Source: Siphonodentalium dalli (Eukaryota > Mollusca > Scaphopoda > Gadilida > Siphonodentaliidae). Taken from it: a stretch of 64,000 nt of DNA. The stretch spans positions 51,269,949 to 51,333,948 of the forward strand of contig CP136065.1 of assembly GCA_032622095.1 (NCBI GenBank), read 5' to 3'. Both the position numbers and the translations under genes were made by a program. Positions 34,201 to 43,800 of the stretch are shown here, piece by piece (positions within the stretch are counted from its first letter, which is position 1; every line of letters begins with the position of its first letter). The notes beneath the pieces were generated by a model. The model had not been told where the DNA came from and did no database searches. It saw only the letters and a list, made by a program, of their open reading frames with translations.

Positions 34201-35780
34201 AGCTTCGATTGTAATAAAGAGCGTTGATCCTTAACACCTCCGAATATGGTCAATATAAAGATCATTTATGCCTTAACCCCCGAAGTGGCGTTTGCGGTGA
34301 TTTTGATGATTGGGAGTGGAGAATCGGTGCTCAGAGCTTGTCCAAAATGCGACGTCGACGATCCCCGTGGGTTTTTACACTTATATACGAATGCCGATGA
34401 GCCCGACGTTGTCCGGGCTATTCAAAAACCAAATTTCAAGTTGATAGCTCCACCCGTTTCCGAGATCTGGTCTGCACATGCGCGAAGCTGGCGTTGCACG
34501 GGCTCTGCGAACTGATAAAATTCGTATCCGGGGCAAGATACATTCACATAGCAAATTTCAAGTCGATAGCTCCACCCGTTTCCGAGATCTCGTCTGTGCA
34601 TGCGCGAAGCTGGCGTCGCAAGGCCTCGGCGACCCGATAAAATTCGTATCCGGGGCAAGATACATTTACATAGCAAATTTCAAGTCGATAGCTCCACTCG
34701 TTTCCGAGATCTTGTCTGCGCATGCGCGAAGCAGGCGCCGCACGGGCTCGACAATACGACAACGTCGACCGCCTGGTCAAACTACACACACTTACCAAGT
34801 TTCGTCCCGATCGGTCGAGAATCGTACATTTGTATAAATGACAGACATACAGACAAACATACAGAGGTCTTCAAAATATATATGAGACTAGCCGATGAGC
34901 CCAACGTTGTCCGGGCTATTCAAAAACCAAATTTCAAGTCGATAGCTCCACCCGTTTCCGAGATCTCGTCTGCGCATGCACGAAGCTGGCATCGCACGGG
35001 CTCGGAGACCCGATAAAATTTATATCCGGGGCAAGATACATTCACATACCAAATTTCAAGTCGATAGCTCCATCCGTTTCCGAGATCTCGTCTGCGCATG
35101 CGCTGCACGGGCTCGCCAATACGACAACGACGACCGCCTGATCAAACTACACACACGTGCCAAGTTTCGTCCCGATCTGTCGAGAATCGTAGATTTGTAT
35201 AAATGACAGACATACAGACAGAGAGACAAACAGAGGTCTTCAAAATATATATGAGACTAGCCGATGAGCCCGACGTTGTCCGGGCTATTCAAAAACCAAA
35301 TTTCAAGTCGATAGCTCTACCCAGCCCGACGTTGTCCGGGCTATTAAAAAAAAAACAAATTTCAAGTCGATAGCTCTACCCGTTTCCGAGATCTGGCATG
35401 CGCGAAGCTGGCGTCGCACGGGCTCGGCGACCCGATAAAATTCGTATCCGGGGCAAGATACATTCACATACCAAATTTCAAGTCGATAGCTCCACCCGTT
35501 TCCGAGATCTGGTCTGCGCATGCGCGAAGCTGGCGTCGCACGGGGTCGGCGACCCGATAAAATTCGTATCCGGGGCAAGATACATTCACATAGCAAATTT
35601 CAAGTCGATAGCTCCACCCGTTTCCGAGATCTCGTCTGCGCATGCGCGAAGCTGGCGTCGCACGGGCTCGGCAACCCGATAAAATTCGTATCCGGGGCAA
35701 GGTATATTCACATAGCAAATTTCAAGTCGATAGCTCCACCCGTTTCCGAGATCTCGTCTGCGCATGCGCGAAGCGGGCGC
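31290..35780. repeat. 122-bp tandem monomers with GCGCATGCGC palindrome
   Basis: The monomer runs ACCAAATTTCAAGTCGATAG, CTCCACCCGTTTCCGAGATC, TCGTCTGCGCATGCGCGAAG, CTGGCGTCGCACGGGCTCGG, CGACCCGATAAAATTCGTAT, CCGGGGCAAGATACATTCAC. I count 20 perfect GCGCATGCGC cores (for example near 31307, 31428, 31686, 32363, 32906, 33826, 35515, 35758) and about five single- or double-base variants. Best-preserved spacing is 122 bp (for example 33702/33826/33948 and 35515/35637/35758). Confidence 0.85.
34143..34392. other. 250-bp unique insert between Helitron-like units
   Basis: Separates unit 33591-34142 from unit 34393-34887, whose 3' end has lost CTA of CTAG. It has no similarity to the array and no recognisable product. 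An 89-residue frame runs from it into the repeat and is probably accidental. Confidence 0.5.
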
Positions 35781-35940
35781 CGCACGGGCTCGCCAATACG
35801 ACAACGTCGACCGCCTGGTCAAACTACACACACGTACCAAGTTTCGTCCCGATCGGTCGAGAATCGTAGATTTGTATAAATGACAGACAAACAGAGGTCT
35901 TCAAAATATATATGAGATATTGTCCCATTATATTGAGTGC

Positions 35941-36956
35941 AAACCAAATATTAACGTAGCCACAAGTCTTTGGGTGATTTTTCACAACTAATGTTCACCT
36001 CAGTTGTGTGATTGATCGCTTGATAGCCATATGTGCGGGTGGTACTATGCATCACACTCAACTGATAACGCCGAGTATGCGACTGTGACAATGAGGATTG
36101 TTCGACCAGCAAATGAAATTTCATTCACTTGTGGTCATGAGAAGTCGTTTTCTAATGAAAGTCATGCTCGCTGGACATTCACATATGAGTCACATGTTGT
36201 TATTTTGTCTTAACATATGCATGGGACTGATATGGCAGTATCATGGCATGTCAATCACGCGAGCTCACGAATACGAGATTAAGATCTTTTATTTTGAGCC
36301 AGCTGAGGAAAATGAAGTAATGTTATGGATGGCAAGATTAGCCAGAATTCAAAAATACAAATTATCGTTGTCGAGTAATTTTTGTACAGTTTTGAAGCAA
36401 ATGTATCAAATAAATGTTATATTATATGCATACTAGTCCCATATACATGTAGGCCTGCTCATTTAAGCTATTGTATAGTCTGACACTAGTCAGTGAATGG
36501 CTTGAGTTTATGGCCCGTATCAATATATTTTTTTTACATGAGCATGTGTGCCACGCCACACGTTGCCCAATCCTCTATCCGTCAATTAAGTTGATTACGT
36601 CTTGTACACGGAAACTCGTAATTTAATTTATGGCTCCAGCCATAAATAAAATTTATATCAAATTATTAACTTTGTTTTTAAGATAACCTATTAACCTGAA
36701 CCTTTACAGAATACATCTTCGACTGAAATTACTTATTTTTCTATATATTACTGATATTAGATCGTTATTACTGGGAATTTGTTGATAATAACGTACATTA
36801 CCCCTCTAATGTAAGCATTTTAACAATTGAGTCTATAACCGGTATAGACAGAAAAGGATATTCTATAATGATTTATTTATTTGTGATAAAATCTAGTTAT
36901 CTAAAATGTAATCCCTTCGCATAGTCAAGATTTGCTTCCAGATATGACATTTCTAT
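35941..36956. other. No recognised gene
   Basis: Two overlapping short frames (36031-36213 and 36098-36436, + strand) look like unique sequence but match no family I know and lack flanking splice logic that I can support. Confidence 0.4.
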
Positions 36957-37331
36957 CAGGGGCACCGGAAGCATCCAAGGGCAGGGGGGGGCAGAGCCTA
37001 CAAAAAGGGCACTTTTCCGCAAAAAAGGGCATTTTCTCCGCAAACTCGGGAAAATAACCATAAATTCATTGTGGCAAAAATCCCTATTTTAATGGTATTT
37101 GTTGGTTTTTATGGCCGTTTTGTGATAAAATTGACAAAAAATTAATATTACTTGTGAAATTGGTGGTATTTGGACCAAAAAAATCACATTTTTCTATAAA
37201 AACCCGAGATTAAACACAAAAAGCATTTTCTGTCTCCAGAAAACGGGCAAGTCCTGCCCCCGCTCGCCCCCCTTGGTCAAGGGCAGGGGGGTCAGCTGCC
37301 CCCTCTGCCCCCCCCTCTTCCGGCGCCCCTG
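36957..37331. mobile_element. hAT MITE with perfect 8-bp target duplication
   Basis: The TIR is CAGGGGCACCGGAAG at the left and CTTCCGGCGCCCCTG at the right, followed inward by G/C runs (GGGCAGGGGGGGGCAG). ATTTCTAT flanks both sides (36949-36956 and 37332-37339). CAG-starting TIRs plus 8-bp duplications are diagnostic of hAT. The interior is AT-rich and non-coding. Confidence 0.9.
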
Positions 37332-37339
37332 ATTTCTAT

Positions 37340-38667
37340 GACATTTATTTCCACTCGGCTTCCCACGATGTTAATTTTTAACTCATTGGAAGTATGCACA
37401 CAGGTCAGGTCTATCCCATTAAAAATACTACCCCACCAAAACACCCCATGTTAACAGTGATGTTAATATTATTAATTGGCGTCCGAACTGGGGGGGGGGG
37501 TGATAAATCCAGACGCGTATACGTTATTATTTTTATTTTGACCACTTTCAGGACCCACTAAACCAGTGTTCTACTATTTTTTTTTTGTACATGTATCTGC
37601 ATGTATATGTTTTTACTGCATGTTTTCGGGTATCCATCCCTTTTATTTTTATTTTTTTTAAAGTGTGTTGCTCATTGTTATCAGTTTCAGATACCAACAC
37701 CCTTTCGAAGAATTTTAGCTAATACTTTCATCCAAACACCTTTATAAAAGTAACTCAACGGTAAATAATTTTTCTAGCGATATCTTTATATGTAGGGCTT
37801 ATCTGCTAATCAGAATATGACTAAACTAGCTCATAACTCATGTTATGGTGAGTGGTGACATTTTCGATTGAACAAGTCAACTTTCCAAAAATTACAAAAC
37901 CGCTGGGTTCACAAAAGAGGGAAGATGTTCAGGTAAGTTGTGCATTTGGTCATGTTCAAATGTCAGAATGCTCGGTTAGCGACAGGTGGACATCTCTTAT
38001 GTGACTTGGTCTGTATGGCATCACATGCAGGGATCACATTATACACAGTACTTTATTGAATCCAGGATATGTTCATTACAAGGAAGGCACGGTGTCTAAC
38101 ATTATTGATGCAGCATACATGGGCTAACATGCAGAACTAAGCTGCCCGATCAGTGTCAGATGATACAAATGAAAACTACTGTTCAAGGAGATGCACATTC
38201 GTCGTTGTCATGGTCGAACCTGGGCATTGCCAAATAGTTGACATTGTTACTGTATTTCTGTGTCGAGTTTAACTGAATAATGCGCCAACAGAGATACGAA
38301 TTTGATAAATCCTACATCTATGCTTATCAAAGCTTACGTTGGATGTTAATTTTCACACTGTTAATGTCCCCTTCTAGCCCAAGAAATGACTTTTTGCGAT
38401 TGGTTCGCAGTTTGATCTGATGGTCCCGATTTGACCGAGCTGATTGTGACTCACTTTATGCATATGTATAGATCTCATTCCCGTATGTATTCCGTAGGTC
38501 AAACTGAAGGAACTGCAAAGTCTACTCTATACAACCAACACAAAAAGAAGCCCACTTTTATCGTCCCAAATCGGTAAAAAGCCCCTTTATGTTAGTTTGT
38601 CATAAAATATTATGTATAATAAGGTCGCACCTTGGTCAAGCCGCAGAATTGTGAAATTGGTCGCAGA
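37340..38667. other. No gene seen
   Basis: AT-rich spacer with a poly-G run at about 37490-37500 and T-rich tracts at 37575 and 37640. Nothing coding is supported. Confidence 0.4.
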
Positions 38668-39034
38668 ATCGTCATTTGCAGAATGAAGTTCCCGGGAAGA
38701 GGGTGAATTTAGTGACGCTATCCCACACAGTGGGCTAGGATCAGATCGAAGTTCCCCAGTTTGTGATGTTCACCCATTTTAAATAGTCACCTCAATTATG
38801 AATTTTATCTTCTGCAAATTAGGAGATATAGAAAATCAACATAAGGGGGAAAAGTAACTGAAAACAATGTTAATTTGAGACTATAGATACTTCCCAGAAG
38901 ATGAGGCCTAAGCATAATGACGTCCTCAGTGGGTGAATTTGGTGATGCTAGCCCACTATGTGGGATAGTATCACTAAATTCACCCTCTGGGGACCTCATT
39001 CTGCAAATGACAGCCACACTATTTTCATGCTTGA
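38668..39034. mobile_element. Family P MITE, long form (eroded left hairpin)
   Basis: CATTTGCAGAATGAAGTTCC at the left, central TTTTATCTTCTGCAAATTAG and a good right hairpin (38905-39010), ending CTGCAAATGACAGCCAC. Confidence 0.65.
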
Positions 39035-39902
39035 TTCTTGGGTTTACTGGAACTCTCACATCAAGACAAAATCAGATGTTTTGAATGCATTAAAGTTTTT
39101 TCAATGAACAGACAACAGAAGGGCCGTTTTACCAAACGCTGAAATTTTGAGAAAAACTAACTCTTATATACTGAGTTAATGTGTAATTATTATCATTTAA
39201 TCACTGAAAATCAAGCCTTGTAAATTATTTCCTCAATTTTCCTTTGTTTTGTGGTGGTACAGCTAGCGTGAAACGCATTCTAAAGATGAAATGTTGAGCA
39301 AATAGTATATCTGTGTTAAGATGGTTGAGAAAATATTAGCCTCTTTATCACGTTAGTATATTCTGTTCATTGTAAAATATGTGACAATTTACATTCCTCA
39401 ACATATACAGGAGATAAATTCGAACAGGTTCTGCACTTTTGGATGAAAATAGTGGACAGGATCAGCCACACGTACGTGTAACTTGTACCATGTGTTACTA
39501 TGGTATTGCTATGGATATGCACTTAAGAGGGAAAAGTGAAACTTGTAGATAATAGTCGGATGTAATATTTACAGAGAAAGCGAGAGAACTCTATTGTTTT
39601 ATTTGTCATTTATAGCTGATACTAGAACCATGATGAATGTTACATGCATGTTGATTTCAGTTTTGTTCCAACCATGACTTGCGAGTACAAGAAGCCACAA
39701 CTGGCTTCAACTAAATTAAAATCATTCCACGCCAGAAAATCTCTGACTGCACAATGCTGATCGGTCATTCGATAAGCAAAATATTTGGTTATTCCTCTTC
39801 GCTACATGTTTCGTAAAGATAGACATTGACATAAAACTTGTATGTGTAGGCGTCATGGGAACGCGAGTCAGGTGACTTTCATTGGCAATGACAAAACATG
39901 TT
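39035..39902. other. No gene seen
   Basis: AT-rich spacer, probably unique sequence. No coding or repeat signal. Confidence 0.35.
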
Positions 39903-39910
39903 ACGAGTTT

Positions 39911-40175
39911 CAAGCCTTGAAATAGGGTGTCTGTCATTTGCAGAATGAGGTCCCCAGAGGGTGAATTTAGTGATGCTACCCCGCATAGCGGGCTAGCAAT
40001 AGCCTAGCATCACCAAATTCACCCTCTGGGAACCTCATTCTGCTGAGGTGTAAACAGAATGAGGTCCCCAGAGGGTGAATTTGGTGATGCTAGCCCGCTA
40101 TGTGGGGTAGCATCACTAAATTCACCCTCTGGGAACCTCATTCTGCAAATGACAGACACCCTATTTCAAGGCTTG
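39911..40175. mobile_element. Family P MITE, short form, perfect 8-bp duplication
   Basis: Begins CAAGCCTTGAAATAGGGTGT and ends with its inverse. ACGAGTTT is duplicated at 39903-39910 and 40176-40183. Two hairpins of about 100 bp stand in tandem inside the outer TIR, so the single strand could fold into a cruciform with several arms. An 8-bp duplication points to hAT-type transposase. Confidence 0.9.
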
Positions 40176-40227
40176 ACGAGTTTCCTGTAACATTCTCATG
40201 AGAATTTGCTGTAATATCTACTCACAA

Positions 40228-40455
40228 TTAACCTGGCTGGAGCTTTCTGAAATTTTGCGAAAACCCTGTGCCAATGCATTCTCTTATATATCCCATAGGG
40301 AGCCTCACATATTAAGAGAATTCATTGGCCTAACGATATTTACATTGACATTGTAAGCCAGTGCATTCTCTTATAAATGCGAGGCTCCCTATGGGAGATT
40401 TGCATATATAAGAGAATCTTGTACCAGCGTAGCTCCTGTCATGAAAGGGTCAAAT
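40228..40455. mobile_element. TTAA MITE, family PB-A (eroded right end)
   Basis: TTAA at 40228 followed by a GGCTGGAGC-type end; right end CTCCTGTCATGAAAGGGTCAA. Inside are hairpins of CCAATGCATTCTCTTATATA with the inverse TATATAAGAGAAT. The right TTAA has decayed to TCAA. Confidence 0.6.
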
Positions 40456-40490
40456 GAGCAAACTAACCTTGATAGACTACAATAATCAAT

Positions 40491-40517
40491 TTTATTGTCA
40501 AAAAAATTCTGTTTATT
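40491..40517 (-). promoter_or_regulatory. DHRS7B: Polyadenylation signals for DHRS7B
   Basis: TTTATT at 40491-40496 and 40512-40517 on the + strand gives AATAAA on the - strand, 107-133 bases after the DHRS7B stop. Position and sequence are right; use is inferred. Confidence 0.55.
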
Positions 40518-40623
40518 ATGTATAAATTAAACTTAAATCATTAATTGATATAAATACATATTTATGGTCAAAGACCGAACCAACATAGCTCAGTTTTGTT
40601 CACGGGAATGTCATAGAACAGCA

Positions 40624-40835
40624 CTAGTCTCTTTTTCGGTAAGATGATGCTTCCTTTCGTGCCCTTTTCACCATAATTGAGCATAATATATTTGGAACTA
40701 ATGCTTGTGCATAGGCTGCCATTTTATGCACAACAGGACCAATTGTGACATCTGACGTAGACCTTGCAACTGCATCATACACCTTTTTAGCTGCATACTC
40801 TGCAGACATGCCTGTCAGTAATGTTCTGTCAGCTG
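40624..40835 (-). CDS. DHRS7B: DHRS7B exon 6 (stop TAG at 40626-40624)
   Basis: The acceptor TATATTTTTCAGCAG allows two in-frame starts, 40835 or 40832 (NAGNAG), adding or removing one residue. Encodes the C-terminal 69 residues, including [27 protein letters not shown] and [13 protein letters not shown]. Confidence 0.95.
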
Positions 40836-43800
40836 CTGAAAAATATATAAGGTGTAGATAGTATATCTACATATTTGGAACAAATGCTGTTGTACAGTGT
40901 ATACAGTAACGCTCAAAGTAATCGACTTCTTAACCACAGCAGAATTATGGGTAACTTTTCAGGATTTAGGAGAGCTTTCCAATGAATGGCAGCAAGCCAT
41001 ATTTCCGACTAAATCCTGAAAAGTTACCCATAATTCTGATGTACGAAGAAGTCGATTACTTGGAGCATTACTATAGTTATTCTCAGTTCTAATTAAAATT
41101 TGACTCTTGAACAGCTACGGGTCATCGAGTCTAAAGGGAATACCATTACTTCCAAGAAGTATCGTCAGTTTCAGCCAATCACAACATTTAATGATAAAGC
41201 GATGAAGCGATTTTCTGATTTCCAACATTGTAAAAAAAATAGCGCAATAAATTTTCCAGAATTTTAACAGGTAACACCCCATTTTTACAAACTTTAATAA
41301 TTTTTACACATTTACACATTATGAGTGCCTTGGGTTCCTTAGCATCGGCTGGAAAGATATAGGATGAGCTGTCCCTCGGCACTGGACAAATCCCCAAGAT
41401 TAATAAAGTGATCACGAAACCCCTGAACGGATTCTCTGTATCTGACACGTCCAATATTGATTTCATACTGATCCTACGTTATACCAGCAGGTATATCATG
41501 CTACTAATAAATCCCTATAAGAAACTAATTTCAGTAAATCAACGCAAGTGAATTCTCTGAAATCAGTGCCTATATGAGCTGATAAGGCTCGCTGCAGTGA
41601 AGACCAAAAATCCTTGAAATAATTTAGAAATTCTCTACTATTACAGCTACTATTATCATCACGACTGGCTCAATACAAATTTAGGAGATATCTGTTAATA
41701 GTAAAACTATTTATGCGCTGTGACGTCATTCTGCAGGGATTGCATGCAGATTGAAGCTATTTATAGCAGCGGTAATATGAATGATAGTGAAATTGTATAG
41801 ACTCTGTAAGGCGTAGCTTGTTAGAACTGAGCTGTTCTTGTAATTCCATCATACAGTTAAGGAGGAGTTCAAGATTCTATTTATGACATAATGCTCATCC
41901 ACATAGGAAAACCATCATAAGGAAAAGAACAAATCATTCAAATTGGAAATTCTTCAGCATTTTACTATTTAGTAACTCTCATTTTTTTCCTCAATTTTCA
42001 AGGACAAACCGTGTAATGCCATTTAAATAATAATTCTATTGTATCTTAACCCTTTCATGATGGGAGCTGCAATAGTGCAGCATTAAAGATCCCGTGCCAG
42101 TGCATTGGCTTACATGGTCATGGTAAATATTGTTAGGCCAATGCATTCTCTTATATATGCAAGGCAGCCAGGCTCCAATGGGAGACTTTCATATATAAGA
42201 GAATGTATTGGCACATGTTTTTCGCAAATTTTCAGGAAGCTCCAGTCATCGAAGGATTAAGACTCTTACATGTTTCCTGCCTATCATAGGCTATGCAAAC
42301 GAGTAACAACTATAAAGGGTAATGTACTTGAATTGATGGCTTCAAAGAAAATTTATGGAAAAATTTCAGATCAAACTTCTGGGTATATGATAAATAACAA
42401 CCAATTTGGTTGTTAATCATACAAATCATTTTTGTTCTCTCTTTTATTTGGCGAGTACCACCGTTTAAAGATACGGGCGGCTTTGGTGGTGGGTATGCTG
42501 TTAAAATATTCACCTCCGTCAAAAACCGCCATAAACAGAAATAATAGTAAAATTTAGACAGACTTTGTTCTTATACAAATCAGAAATATGACATAAACAG
42601 TATGTTATTGTCAAATGTTTTTCCTTTGTTATGTAAACAAAAGCAAAAAACATTACAGAACCTGGCTTTTGTTTAGATCCGCGTATGGTAAACATAAAGA
42701 GCGTTATTTATTACTGTTTTCCTTCAACTGCCACCATAATGGGGATTGATGGGTTAATCGCGTGATTAACCCATTTGAAATTCGTACTTAGGGGTTCCAA
42801 GGGACGGGGGAGATTTTTATCGGGTCAGTTTGTCTGCCCGAGGTGACCTTGACCTTGAAACGAGTACACACAAATGACCTTGGGTGATATCTCGGTAGTC
42901 AGCGGTGACATCGATGTGAAATTTGTTATGTATGGTCAACTCGGGACGGGAAATATTTGTGTCAGGTTATTTTGTCCACCCAACATGACCTTGACACGGG
43001 TACGCGCAAATGACCTTGGGCGATATTTCGGGCATCAGCGGTGGCAGCGACGTACGGGGTTACCTTGAAAAACAAAAATTAATGGATCGACCAAAGCCAT
43101 GGGACCAATCCCGCCAGTGGCGGGCTAATCTGCTAGTAATCTATAAATGATGACTTATTAATAAATTATTTTATAAAGGAAAGTCTCCATTATTATCTCT
43201 ATTTCATGGTAAAGGGAGCTATTTCTTATGAAGGTATATAATGAAAATCCATGACTGATGCTCCAGAAACAAAATTTGCTGAAGATGACTAAGCCTTGGG
43301 ACCCTATACACTGTAGCTGCTGGAGGAAAATCCCAATGCAACCAACTGCACATATTTAGAAGTAGTTTTCTTTGCAGCATGACTATCAATAAAAGAGTGT
43401 TTGCTGTTTATTATTTCCTGATACGGCCCAATATGTTCAAAATAAACAATGTTTGTCTTACTTCAGCATGGAAGGGAGAACAGTTTAGTTTAATAGTTTT
43501 CAAAATAATCAAGTGTATATTTCATGAAATTCGTGCACTTATCAACTTATTTTGATCGCAGGTACATGACAAAAGTGAGAAATTAACAGGCTCTTTTTGA
43601 GACATTAGAGACATATTGTGGACCAATTTCATTGAATAAAACCATTCGGTTAATATCCAAACACTATCCCCATCGGAAAAAGGTATCGATGAACTAAGAT
43701 TGTCGAATATTCCAACCAGGGTTGTCAATAGGTACTGGTACCGGTACCGGAACCGGCGGTAATCAGGAATTAAATCGGTACCGGTTCTGACGTCGAGTAC

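Larger units (their letters stand above)
31195..35917 (-). mobile_element. Head-to-tail concatemer of nine Helitron-like units
   Basis: Units are 31195-31603, 31604-32224, 32225-32642, 32643-33191, 33215-33590, 33591-34142, 34393-34887, 34888-35256 and 35257-35917. Each reads on the - strand as TCTC/TCTATT...(GTCT)n...one to four monomers of about 122 bp...hairpin GCCCGGACAACGTCGGGC, TCATCGG and CTAG. Most adjoining units meet exactly as CTAG|TC. The array is GC-rich against an AT-rich background. The 122-bp monomer is not a multiple of three, so the many 60-140 residue ORFs here are artefacts. Confidence 0.75.

Noticed and set aside
34246-34515. 89-residue frame in the insert between Helitron-like units
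   Set aside because: Runs into the repeat and has no domain; probably chance.
31290-35780. CRISPR-like array of direct repeats
   Set aside because: Monomers are contiguous with no unique spacers, length is 122 bp, and the context is animal DNA with spliced genes.
31202-35879. Many 60-143 residue open frames in all frames of the array
   Set aside because: They follow the 122-bp repeat, rotate frame with each monomer, occur on both strands with the same peptide phrases, and lack any domain.
36098-36436. 112-residue frame in unique sequence
   Set aside because: No family recognised, no splice or start context, and an overlapping alternative frame is equally open; left as non-coding.
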